A stretch of 64,000 nt of DNA from Deltaproteobacteria bacterium (GTDB lineage: Bacteria; Myxococcota_A; UBA9160; SZUA-336), in contig VGRW01000001.1 in NCBI GenBank assembly GCA_016875225.1, positions 1 to 64,000 of the forward strand. The letters run 5' to 3'. The translations under genes and the position numbers were made by a program. Positions 7,920 to 16,064 of this stretch are shown in pieces. Below the pieces are notes generated by a model, which was given only the letters and a program-made list of their open reading frames with translations, was not told where the DNA came from and did not search any database. The first letter of the stretch is position 1; each line of letters opens with the position of its first letter.

Positions 7920-9536
7920 CTACCGCTCGACGTGGACGTTCGGCGCGTTCGGCGCGAAGCGCTCCAGCAGGAACCTCTCCTGCGGCTTCTCGGAGGCCGT
8001 CTTCGGAATCTCGTCCACGACCTGAAGGTAGGTCGGAACGAAGTTCGATTCGAGCCCGGCGCGGCAGGCCGCGAAGATCGCCTTCGCGTCGAAGACGGCC
8101 CCTGGCTGCGCGACGATCGCTGCGACCACGTCCTTCTCGCCGGGCGAGCCGGACGCCGCGGGCACGCCGTAGACGAAGACGTCGGAGACGCTCGGCTGCT
8201 CGGCGATCAGCTTCTCCACGAATCCCGCGTTCACGAAGTCGCCGTTGTGGCGGATTCCGCCGCCCTTGCGATGCGAGAAGAACAGCCAGCCCTGCTCGTC
8301 GCGCCAGCCCATGTCGCCGCTTCGCAGCCAGCCGCCGCGGGTCTTCTGTGCCGACGCCTCGGCGTTCTCGAAGTATTCGACCTCGGCCGACGCTCCGCTC
8401 GACGGGCGCGAGCAGATCTCGCCGATCTCGCCCGCGGCGCACTCGCGGTCGCTCTCGTCGAGCACGCGCATGTCGAGCCCGGGCCCGGGCTTGCCGAACG
8501 ATCCGATCGGGCCCTCTCCGATCGGCTTGAAGGCGAGCCCGCCCTCGACGGCTCCGTACCACTCGAAGACCTTCACGTCGAAGCGCTTCTCGAACGAGGC
8601 CCAGATCGCCGCCGGCATTCCCGCGCTGCACACCATCCGCACCGGGTTGTCGGCGTCGTTGCTGCGCACCGGCTCGCTGTAGATCGCGGTCGACATTCCC
8701 CCCAGGAGCGAGAACGTGGTGCAGCCGTGGCGGCGGCAGACGTCCCAGAGCCTGGACTTCGTGAACTTCCGGCTGAACACCGCGCGCAGCCCCATCGAGA
8801 GCGACGGGCCGAGCGTCACCGCCTGCGCGTTTCCGTGCGTGAGCGAGAGCCCCGTGTAGGGCCGATCGTCGGGCCGATAGCCGAACAGCGCGCTCAGCAT
8901 CGCAAACGCGCCGAAGCGCGCGTTCTGGAACACGACGCCCTTCGGATCGCCCGTCGTGCCGGAGGTGAAGATGATCTGCAGGGGATCGTTCGCGTCGACC
9001 AGGCGCGAATCGACCGTCGGCACCGGCTTCGCGAACACCTCGCGCAGCGACTCGGCCCCGCGAACCGACGAAAGCGGCACCGCCTCGTCGCTCTCGCCGG
9101 TCTCGAGAGCCAGGATCCACTCGAGCGCCGGGAGCGATTCGCGCACGGCCTCGAGCGCCGGCAGGCAGTAGTCCGCGCAGATGATTCCCTTGCAGCCGGA
9201 CCGCTTCAGGAAGAACGCGAGCTTGTCCCCTCGCGTGCGCGGATCGATCGGCACGAAGACGGTCGCGGTGATCGACGCCGCCGCCATCGTCTCCACGTAC
9301 TCGGGGTGGTTGCGCATCATCAGCCCGAACCGGTCGCCGCGCACGAGTCCGCGCGCGACGAGGGTCGCCGCGATCTGGTTCGAGCGGGTCGCGAGGTCCG
9401 CGTAGGTGCGCACCTCGTCCGGCGTCCGGCCGTCGTCGAGCGAGAGGTGCTCGAAGGTGAGCACGTCCAGGTCCGGCTTCTCGTTCGCTCGGATCCGGAC
9501 CAGGTCGCCGAGAATCATCGGACTCTGCGCTCGCAT
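7920..9536 (-). CDS. AMP-forming acyl-CoA ligase (CaiC-like)
   Basis: A 538-aa ANL-superfamily enzyme that would activate a carboxylic acid to its CoA thioester via an acyl-adenylate. The P-loop-like motif IIFTSGTTGDPKGV is clear, as are the A5-type motif EWYGAVEGG and the hinge-region GDMGWRD. The C-terminal catalytic Lys region (PKTASEKPQER) is present. Overall it resembles crotonobetaine/carnitine-CoA ligases and other short or branched acyl-CoA ligases. ATG 9536 starts 11 bases after the thiolase gene stop, so it forms an operon with the thiolase and acyl-CoA dehydrogenase genes. Substrate is unknown. Confidence 0.85.
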   Translation of the reverse strand: MRAQSPMILGDLVRIRANEKPDLDVLTFEHLSLDDGRTPDEVRTYADLATRSNQIAATLVARGLVRGDRFGLMMRNHPEYVETMAAASITATVFVPIDPRTRGDKLAFFLKRSGCKGIICADYCLPALEAVRESLPALEWILALETGESDEAVPLSSVRGAESLREVFAKPVPTVDSRLVDANDPLQIIFTSGTTGDPKGVVFQNARFGAFAMLSALFGYRPDDRPYTGLSLTHGNAQAVTLGPSLSMGLRAVFSRKFTKSRLWDVCRRHGCTTFSLLGGMSTAIYSEPVRSNDADNPVRMVCSAGMPAAIWASFEKRFDVKVFEWYGAVEGGLAFKPIGEGPIGSFGKPGPGLDMRVLDESDRECAAGEIGEICSRPSSGASAEVEYFENAEASAQKTRGGWLRSGDMGWRDEQGWLFFSHRKGGGIRHNGDFVNAGFVEKLIAEQPSVSDVFVYGVPAASGSPGEKDVVAAIVAQPGAVFDAKAIFAACRAGLESNFVPTYLQVVDEIPKTASEKPQERFLLERFAPNAPNVHVER

Positions 9537-9547
9537 TCGCGCTCCCT

Positions 9548-10780
9548 TCAGATCCGGAGAATCGTCACGCACATCGCGGCAGCGTCGCTGCCGATGTTTC
9601 CGCCGCCGTTGTGCGCGAGCCCCACGCGCGCGCCCTCGACCTGCCGCGCGCCCGACCGCCCCTGCAGCTGCTCGGTGATCTCCACGATCTGCGCGAGACC
9701 CGTCGCGCCGACCGGGTGCCCCTTGCGGAGCAGGCCGCCCGAGGTGTTCACGGGAATGCGCCCGCCGAGCCGGGTCGCGCCGCTCTCGACGAATCGCCCG
9801 CCCTCCCCCTTCGCGCAGAGCCCGAGGGATTCGTAGGCGATGACCTCCGCCGGCGCGGAGGCGTCGTGACACTCGACCAGATGGAGGTCGGCGGGGCCGA
9901 TCCCCGCTTCCTCGAAGGCCTCGCTCGAGGCGAGCTCGACGGTGCCGGCCTCTTCGGCGCCGTGATCCCACCCCGAGCGGAGCACGGACGATACGACGCG
10001 CACGCCCTTCGCGACACCGAACTGGCGGGCCTTCCGCTCGCTCATGATCACCGCTGCCGCTGCGCCGTCGCCGATCGGCGAGCACATGGGTCGCGTCAGC
10101 GGCTCCGCGATCATCGGCGACGCGAGCACCTCGTCGACGCTCAGCGCCTCGCGGAACTGGGCGCGCGCGTTCAGGCTGCCGTGGTAGGAGTTCTTCGCCG
10201 CGACCGCCGCGAACTGCCGGACGGTCGTGCCGTACCGCTTCATGTGTGCGCGCGCGGCCGCCGCGTAGATGTCCATGAACATCGAGCGGCTCTCGCCGGC
10301 TCCGCTCGACGCGCTCTTCGCACCCGTGTCGGCTGCGCCCTTCTGCAGCGCCTCGAGAATCCCCTGCAGCGCTTCGACGTCGACCGCGCCGGTGAAGGCG
10401 GAGAAGCTGCGCTTCTTGTCGACGTGGTAGAGCTTCTCCACCCCCAGCGCGAGAACCACGTCGTAGAGCCCGGCGCTGACCATCGCCGCCGCCTGCTGGA
10501 ACGCCGTCGACGCGCTCGCGCAGGCGTTCTCGACGTTGACCACCGGAATCTTGCCGATCTCGAGCGGCCGCAGGATCACCTGCCCGCGGATCGACTCCTG
10601 TCCGGTGATCAGCCCCGCCGCGGCGTTGCCGACCCACGCGGCCTCGAGATCCTTGGCGTCGATGCCCGCGTCGGCGAGCGCGACGCGCACCGCGTCGCCG
10701 CCGAGCGCCTTCAGCCCCTGATCGAGGTGCTTTCCGAACTTCGTCATGCCAACCCCGGCAACGACCGCATTCATCCTCAT
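9548..10780 (-). CDS. Thiolase-like acetyl-CoA acetyltransferase / SCP-x-type lipid-transfer thiolase
   Basis: A 410-aa thiolase-superfamily protein. Nucleophilic Cys87 sits in NVENACASASTAF and His354 in KGHPVGATG. The C-terminal region has HNGGGNIGSD (390-399) where degradative thiolases have a CxG cysteine, which is typical of the SCP-x / lipid-transfer thiolase branch. Such proteins cleave or join branched or sterol side-chain acyl-CoAs, often with a partner protein. GGGAGG precedes ATG 10780 by 7 bases. Genes for acyl-CoA dehydrogenase (upstream) and ligase (downstream) flank it, so a beta-oxidation-like pathway is likely. Confidence 0.85.
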   Translation of the reverse strand: MRMNAVVAGVGMTKFGKHLDQGLKALGGDAVRVALADAGIDAKDLEAAWVGNAAAGLITGQESIRGQVILRPLEIGKIPVVNVENACASASTAFQQAAAMVSAGLYDVVLALGVEKLYHVDKKRSFSAFTGAVDVEALQGILEALQKGAADTGAKSASSGAGESRSMFMDIYAAAARAHMKRYGTTVRQFAAVAAKNSYHGSLNARAQFREALSVDEVLASPMIAEPLTRPMCSPIGDGAAAAVIMSERKARQFGVAKGVRVVSSVLRSGWDHGAEEAGTVELASSEAFEEAGIGPADLHLVECHDASAPAEVIAYESLGLCAKGEGGRFVESGATRLGGRIPVNTSGGLLRKGHPVGATGLAQIVEITEQLQGRSGARQVEGARVGLAHNGGGNIGSDAAAMCVTILRI

Positions 10781-10835
10781 GGGTGATCCTCCCGGTGACG
10801 GGTCAGGTCAGTCCGTGACCCTTGATTTCGAGCGC

Positions 10836-12041
10836 TCACAGCCGCGTCGAGCCGACGAGTCCGAGCACCTCGTTGCAGCCGTCCTCGATCATCGACGCGC
10901 GAGCGTCGCGCACCAGCTTCTCGATCGGGTACTCGCGCGTCAGGCCGTTGCCGCCGAAGATCTGCAGCGCGTCGCTGGCGACCTCGAACGCGGTCTGCGT
11001 GACGAACGTCTTGGATGCGATCGAGTACTGCACGAGCGGCGGATTCGTGGCGTTGTACAGCGCCACGCGGCGCGCGAGCGCGCGCGCCGCCTCGACACGG
11101 GCGAACATCTTGAACAGGCGCGAGCGCACGCTCTGGTGCGAGATGATCGGGACCCCTCCCTGCACGCGCTCTTTGGCGTAGCCGACCGCGAGCTCGAGCG
11201 CGGCCTGCGCCACGCCGATGAAGATCGCACCCATCGAGGCGTTGGCCATCGTGAGCACCATCTCCACGACCGTGCCGTACGCGTCCGCGCCGACGATCAT
11301 GAACTCCTCGGGGATGCGCACGCCGTCGAAGAAGATCTCGCCCTGGTTCAGCGCGCGCTGCCCGAGCTTGTCGAGCGGCTTGCCGCGGGACACGCCCGGC
11401 AGGTCGAGCGGGACCAGGCAGACTCCCCCGCGCTGCAAGCCGCCGCTCGGGTCGATGGTGCAGAACAGCGTCGCGACCGTCGCGATCGTGCCGTTCGAGA
11501 CCCACGCCGCCTTCTGACCCTGGATCACCCACTCCTTGCCATCTTTGCGGGCGACACAGTTCGGTTTCAGCGAGGAGTCGCGGAAGTGGGGCTCGCTGAA
11601 CGCCAGCGAGTCGCTGCCGTGGTCGGGCTCGGTGATCGCCCAGCAGCCGATCTCGCGCGAGGACTCGCCGCAGAAGCGCTCGATCAGCGCGGGACGCCCG
11701 GACATCTGCGCGAAGATCCGGTGGAAGCCCGCGACCGCCAGGCTGATCGCGAGGCCCGAGTCCCCGCGGCCCATCTCCTCGTTCACCAGGTAGCGCACGC
11801 GCGCGGCCTCTCCCGGCGGCAAGTCGGTCGCGCCGGTCTCGAGCTGCTCGAGCCCGAGCTCGCGCGACTTCTCGAACACCCGCCAGAGCGGCGAGTCCGG
11901 CGCGATCACCTGCGCGGGGTCCGGGAGTCGATCGAGCGCGATCCCGGCCGGTCGCAACACCTCGTCGGCAAACTTCCGCGCGCTGTCGCGGATGCTTCGC
12001 TGCTCGTCGCTGAGTCCGACTTCGATGTCCGTGATCGCCAT
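10836..12041 (-). CDS. Acyl-CoA dehydrogenase
   Basis: A 401-aa FAD-dependent dehydrogenase that would put an alpha,beta double bond into an acyl-CoA. Visible features are the N-terminal helical domain, the FAD/substrate beta-domain (CWAITEPDHGSDS) and the C-terminal helical domain with QIFGGNGLTREYPIEKLVRD. At the position of the C-terminal catalytic Glu (usually Y-E-G-T) the sequence reads IEDGCNEV, so Asp387 or a neighbouring Glu must be the base. It is the first gene of the three-gene cluster with thiolase and ligase. AGGAGA precedes ATG 12041. Substrate is unknown. Confidence 0.88.
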   Translation of the reverse strand: MAITDIEVGLSDEQRSIRDSARKFADEVLRPAGIALDRLPDPAQVIAPDSPLWRVFEKSRELGLEQLETGATDLPPGEAARVRYLVNEEMGRGDSGLAISLAVAGFHRIFAQMSGRPALIERFCGESSREIGCWAITEPDHGSDSLAFSEPHFRDSSLKPNCVARKDGKEWVIQGQKAAWVSNGTIATVATLFCTIDPSGGLQRGGVCLVPLDLPGVSRGKPLDKLGQRALNQGEIFFDGVRIPEEFMIVGADAYGTVVEMVLTMANASMGAIFIGVAQAALELAVGYAKERVQGGVPIISHQSVRSRLFKMFARVEAARALARRVALYNATNPPLVQYSIASKTFVTQTAFEVASDALQIFGGNGLTREYPIEKLVRDARASMIEDGCNEVLGLVGSTRL

Positions 12042-12138
12042 GGAACGTCTCCTGGAGGGGGTCGATCGAGGTCAGTCTATTCGCCATCCGTCGACGCGTC
12101 CACGACGGGCCGGGAGGGTCTCATGGGCGGATCTCGGA

Positions 12139-12154
12139 TATGATCGCGGTCATA
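12139..12154. promoter_or_regulatory. Palindrome TATGATCGCGGTCATA upstream of the hemerythrin gene
   Basis: The arms TATGA (12139-12143) and TCATA (12150-12154) form a perfect inverted repeat. The inner part, TGAT-N4-GTCA, resembles FNR/DNR-type sites (TTGAT-N4-ATCAA). It lies 45 bases before the hemerythrin start and 98 bases before the divergent acyl-CoA dehydrogenase start. TATGAT could also serve as a -10 hexamer. Either role is inference. Confidence 0.35.
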
Positions 12155-12198
12155 GCCGCCTCGCGCGGCGATCCTGCAGTTTGGCCCCGGAGGTTCGA

Positions 12199-12609
12199 AT
12201 GACGGCTCCCGAGACGGCCCGGGGAGTGAGGCGCTGGTGGGAGGAGCACAGCGAGCTCGACGCCCTCGTCGCGGTGGTGGTCGAGGCGCTCGGGCGCGGC
12301 GAGATCGCGCCCGCCGTGAGGGGTCTCGAGGCTCTCGCGGCCGCGCTCGAGACGCACTTCGGAATCGAGGAGAGCGCCTATTTCCCGATGGTCGAGCGGC
12401 TCTCGCCCGAGCACGGAACGGCGGTCCACGCCGCCCAGCTCTCGCACCGCCTGCTCCGCAAGAGCCTCGAGGATCTGCGCTCCCTGATCGAAGGCGGAGA
12501 TCTGGCCGCGACTCGCTCCGGACTCGACGTATTGCTGGAGCGGTTCCACGCGCACGAAGTCGAGGAGGCGAAGCTGATCGCCCGACTCGAGGAGCTCTCG
12601 ACGAGCTAG
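12199..12609 (+). CDS. Hemerythrin-like domain protein
   Basis: A 136-aa, mostly helical protein with hemerythrin HHE-type features. His sits near residue 17 (EEHSELDAL), then ETHFGIEESAYFP, SHRLLRKS and RFHAHEVEEAKL, which supply the histidines and glutamates of a non-heme di-iron site. Bacterial proteins of this type sense or buffer oxygen or nitric oxide, or repair iron centres. GGAGG lies 5 bases before ATG 12199. It is convergent with the respiratory operon (16 bases between the stops) and preceded by an FNR-like palindrome, consistent with a link to respiratory gas. Confidence 0.75.
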   Translation: MTAPETARGVRRWWEEHSELDALVAVVVEALGRGEIAPAVRGLEALAAALETHFGIEESAYFPMVERLSPEHGTAVHAAQLSHRLLRKSLEDLRSLIEGGDLAATRSGLDVLLERFHAHEVEEAKLIARLEELSTS

Positions 12610-12625
12610 CCGGTCCGAATCCCGG

Positions 12626-13963
12626 CTACGCCCCGGGGCGAACGAAGTTGTTCATCCAGTAGATGAACAGGCCCGTGAGCGCGACGTAGATCCAGATCGG
12701 GTAGGCGAAGCGCACGATGCGGCGGTGCTCGGCGAAGCGCCCGCGAAGCGCGAGCTGCAGGGCGCGCGCGACGAGCGGAACCACGGCGACGGCCAGGGCC
12801 GTGTGCGTCGACAGGACCACCAGGAAGAGCGTCCGCACCCAGTCGTCGCCGGGGAAGCGCTGGTGTCCGAGCAGCGCAGTCTGGACGACGTAGAGAGCGA
12901 CGAACACGGTCCCGAGCGAGACCGCCGAGAGCATCAGCCGTCGGTGCAGCCCCCGCCGGCCGTGGCGGATCGCGACGAACGCGGCGATCAGGAGCGCCGC
13001 GATCGCGGCGTTCAGCGCGCCGTTCACGTGCGGCAAGGCATCGCGCATCCCGACTCCTGCCTCCCTCGCCCCGATCTCGAGCATCATCGCGCCGAACAGG
13101 CTCGACAGGTACAGGAGCGAGACGAGAAAGACCCGCCGGTCGGCCGCGTCTTCTCGCGCCCGCATCGCGGCGACGATCGAGGCGCAGAACGCGACACCTC
13201 CGATCATGGCCACTGCCGCGTAGCCGGCGCCGAGAACCCCGCCGGCGTACGGGAGCAGCGTGACCGGGATCAGCAGCAGGGCGAAGGCGAGCATGAGGCG
13301 CCGCGTGCGCGTATCGCCGACGGCCGCGGGCAGCATCCGGAACAGCGCGGCCGCGTACTCGTCGCGGCGGTACAGGGTGATCGCGTACACGTGCGGGAGC
13401 TGCCAGAGGAAGACGATCGCGGCGAGCGTGAGACCCCAGATGCCGAGGCGCCCGTCGACCGATGCGTCGGCGATCAGGGGCGCCGTCGATCCGGACAGAG
13501 CTCCCACGAACGTGTTCCATGCGCTCCGCGGCTTCAGCCAGACCGTGTAGACGAGCAGATAGTGGGCCAGCGTCGCCGCGCCGATCGCCGCGGCGAGCCC
13601 GCCGCCTGCGACCGCGAGCGCGAGCAGCCCGAGAGTCGAGGTCGCGATGCCGAAGCCGAGCGCGCGCGAGGCGGTCAGTCGGCCAGAGGGGAGCGGGCGC
13701 CAGCGCGTTCGCTCCATTCGAGCGTCGGCGTCGCGCTCCCACCAGGCATTGAGCGCGCTCGAGCCGGCGCCGACCAGCGCGATCCCGAGCAGGACTCCGA
13801 GGACGGTCGCGATCGCCGGGCGCGACGCCGCGCCCAGACAGAAGGCCGGCGGCGCCGTCAGAAGCACGCCGACGAGCACGCCCGGGCGCGTCAGGTCGAT
13901 GTGGTCGCGAATGCGCGAGACGCGCGGCGCGAGAGTCGCGATCACCTGAGAGCCCGTCGTCAT
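12626..13963 (-). CDS. ctaB: Heme O synthase (protoheme IX farnesyltransferase) fused to a DUF420-type domain
   Basis: Residues ~20-300 are a UbiA-superfamily prenyltransferase of the CtaB/CyoE kind, which adds a farnesyl group to heme b to make heme O. The polar motif NAWWERDADARMERT starts at N72, and LWQLPHVYAITLYRRDEY is the second polar site. Residues ~308-443 form a further four-helix membrane domain with conserved histidines (H312, H340, H367, H387, H413) and match the DUF420 type. DUF420 proteins are oxidase-maturation factors in Bacillota (YozB/CtaM, from memory). CtaB alone is about 300 aa, so the 445-aa length reflects a fusion. It is the last gene of the respiratory operon and implies heme O or A use. 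Confidence 0.85.
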   Translation of the reverse strand: MTTGSQVIATLAPRVSRIRDHIDLTRPGVLVGVLLTAPPAFCLGAASRPAIATVLGVLLGIALVGAGSSALNAWWERDADARMERTRWRPLPSGRLTASRALGFGIATSTLGLLALAVAGGGLAAAIGAATLAHYLLVYTVWLKPRSAWNTFVGALSGSTAPLIADASVDGRLGIWGLTLAAIVFLWQLPHVYAITLYRRDEYAAALFRMLPAAVGDTRTRRLMLAFALLLIPVTLLPYAGGVLGAGYAAVAMIGGVAFCASIVAAMRAREDAADRRVFLVSLLYLSSLFGAMMLEIGAREAGVGMRDALPHVNGALNAAIAALLIAAFVAIRHGRRGLHRRLMLSAVSLGTVFVALYVVQTALLGHQRFPGDDWVRTLFLVVLSTHTALAVAVVPLVARALQLALRGRFAEHRRIVRFAYPIWIYVALTGLFIYWMNNFVRPGA

Positions 13964-13973
13964 GGCTTCGTTC

Positions 13974-16064
13974 CTAGTGCAGCTTGAATCCCGACGCGCG
14001 ATCGAACGCGATCACGCGCCGGAACCGCTCGTCGAACTCGATCGTCTGCTCGCTGACATGGGACCACTCGTCCGGATCGTGGCTGTCCCCGATCTCGACC
14101 CGGATCACATGCTCCCCCGGCGTGAGGCCGAACGGTACCACCGCGACGCTCGAGCCGTCGCTCCAGATTCCGCTCGGCGAGTAGGCCTGGTCGACCCGGC
14201 GCTCGCCGTCCACGCTGACGCGCAGGCGCACCGCGGCGCGCGCCCGCTCGCAGACCTTCGCCTGGCGCATGTGCTGCGGGAGCTGCGCGAGCTCCTCCGG
14301 CGTCCGGTCGCGGCAGACTTCGCTCCGCTCGCCGGGGTGTTTGAAGGTGACGACGAGCTCGGCGCCCGGAGACGCGTGCGCGGCGTGGCCCCAGTCGCTC
14401 ACGACACCGATGATGGCGCTGGTGACGAACGCGACGGCGACCGAGGCGATGCCGGCCAGCGCTCGGCCGGGAACCGCGGCCGGTGACGGGCTCGCGCCCT
14501 CGAGCGCTGCGCCCGCGGCTTTCAGGAGCTCGCGCTTGCTTCCGCGGTCGAGGTAGACGACCTCGACGGAGTCGCGGGCCACGAACTTCTCGCGGATGGC
14601 CGGGGGTCGCGTGCCCGCCAGGTGCTGATCGAGGAACTCCGGCCCTTCGCGGAAGTGACACGACCCCGGCGGGCAGCTCGCGATCAGGACCTTCTTCGCG
14701 CCACGCCGGAGCGCAAGCTCGATCGACATCGAGTGCACCCAGCCCGCGCACGGGACCTCGAGCACGCGCCAACCGGGAAGCTCGCGGCAGATCCCCGTCG
14801 CTGGATCGATCTCGAGCCCGGCGCCAGCCGACTGCGCGCAGACGAAGGCCACGCCCGAGGGATCGCCACCCGACTTCGCGGCGTCGAGCCAGCTCGCGAC
14901 CTGCTGGCGCTGATCGCGAAGCGGAAATCCCGGCAGGTCCGTGCCGATCGAGTTGCACGACGCGACGCAGATTCCGCACGAGACGCACTTCGCGGGATCG
15001 ACGAACGCCTCGGTCGCATACTTCTCGCGCTTCACCGGATTCGCGCGCGGGATCATCGAGATCGCCTCGTACGGGCAGTCCCGGTAGCACTGCTCGCAGG
15101 CGTTGCAGCGCGCGGGCTCGACCACCGCGCTGCGCCCGACCCGTTTTCGCATCGTCCACGGCGCGGAAACCGCGAGGGCGCCGCCGACCAGACAGATCGC
15201 CCAGATCGCGCCGCCCGAGAGTCCCGGCCCGAGCGAGAGCGGAAACAGGTACCACCAGTCCATGCCGAACGATTCGCCGCGCGCGGTCATCTTCGCGGGC
15301 TCGGCGTTCGTCGCCGGGTAGGCGACCGAGAGGATGGCGAGGGTTCCGAGCACCCAGATCGTCATCGGAAGTCGCGTGAGGAAGCGCGCGCGCGCGGTCC
15401 GGGTCAGGTGCAGCCAGAGCACGAACGCGAGCGCCAGCGGCGCGAGCATGTGGAAGAAGAACACGACGAAGAAGAGCAGCGAGTTGATGCCCTCGTCGAA
15501 GAGGAACGAGCGGCCCATCGGATCGGCGAAGATCGGCAGCACGTCGAGCAGCCGCGCGGTCTCGAGCGCCACGTACTTGCCGCGCACGTCCCAGACCAGC
15601 CAGTAGCCGGTCCAGCCCAGGACCCAGACCACCACGAGCGACAGCACGCCGGTCACCCAGGCGAGCCAGCGCGCGCCGGCGAAGCGCCGCTCGAAGAAGA
15701 GCCGCGCCGCGTGCACGAGCGCGAAGAAGATCGCGGCGTCGGAGCTGTAGCGGTGCAGCGAGCGCAGCAGCCCCGCGCTCGCAGGCGAATCGGACATCGC
15801 CGCCACCGAGGAGTACGCCAGGTGCACGCTCGGCCGGTACCAGAACAGCAGAAGCACGCCGCTGATCACGGCGATCAGGATCGCGGTCACCGCCACCGCA
15901 CCGGTCTGCAGGAACGGGTTCAGCGCATCGGGAAGCACGCGCCCGAGCGCGCGATCGAGGGCGAGGAACGGCCGCTCGAGCGCGCGAAGCGCAGCGTCTC
16001 CGCGAACCCTGGCCTCGCCTCCGTGGGCGACCTCCGAGGCCAGGCCGATGGCGTCATGCTCCAC
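13974..16064 (-). CDS. Cytochrome b / 2x[4Fe-4S] ferredoxin / MvhD-like fusion protein
   Basis: A 696-aa chimera. Residues ~30-300 are a membrane cytochrome b of the bc1/b6f type, with two bis-His heme pairs H104/H118 and H205/H219 (spacing 14 and 14) and further helices to ~300. Residues 315-375 hold two 4Fe-4S motifs (C320-C323-C326-C330 and C360-C363-C366-C370). Residues 400-515 resemble the MvhD/FlpD iron-sulfur subunit (C409, C439, C464, C469). Residues ~535-555 form a membrane helix, followed by a C-terminal beta-rich domain with two Cys (C584, C605). It probably moves electrons between a quinone pool and soluble carriers. GTG start at 16064; its first 11 bases overlap the end of sco. 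Confidence 0.85.
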   Translation of the reverse strand: MEHDAIGLASEVAHGGEARVRGDAALRALERPFLALDRALGRVLPDALNPFLQTGAVAVTAILIAVISGVLLLFWYRPSVHLAYSSVAAMSDSPASAGLLRSLHRYSSDAAIFFALVHAARLFFERRFAGARWLAWVTGVLSLVVVWVLGWTGYWLVWDVRGKYVALETARLLDVLPIFADPMGRSFLFDEGINSLLFFVVFFFHMLAPLALAFVLWLHLTRTARARFLTRLPMTIWVLGTLAILSVAYPATNAEPAKMTARGESFGMDWWYLFPLSLGPGLSGGAIWAICLVGGALAVSAPWTMRKRVGRSAVVEPARCNACEQCYRDCPYEAISMIPRANPVKREKYATEAFVDPAKCVSCGICVASCNSIGTDLPGFPLRDQRQQVASWLDAAKSGGDPSGVAFVCAQSAGAGLEIDPATGICRELPGWRVLEVPCAGWVHSMSIELALRRGAKKVLIASCPPGSCHFREGPEFLDQHLAGTRPPAIREKFVARDSVEVVYLDRGSKRELLKAAGAALEGASPSPAAVPGRALAGIASVAVAFVTSAIIGVVSDWGHAAHASPGAELVVTFKHPGERSEVCRDRTPEELAQLPQHMRQAKVCERARAAVRLRVSVDGERRVDQAYSPSGIWSDGSSVAVVPFGLTPGEHVIRVEIGDSHDPDEWSHVSEQTIEFDERFRRVIAFDRASGFKLH

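Noticed and set aside
6746-9836. Two long + strand frames (594 and 659 codons)
   Set aside because: They lie antisense to hemN and the acyl-CoA ligase, which have full family motifs. The frames themselves are low-complexity.
12626-13963. UbiA-type prenyltransferase for quinone synthesis
   Set aside because: The motif ERDADARMERT and the operon with CuA subunit II and SCO fit heme O synthase better.
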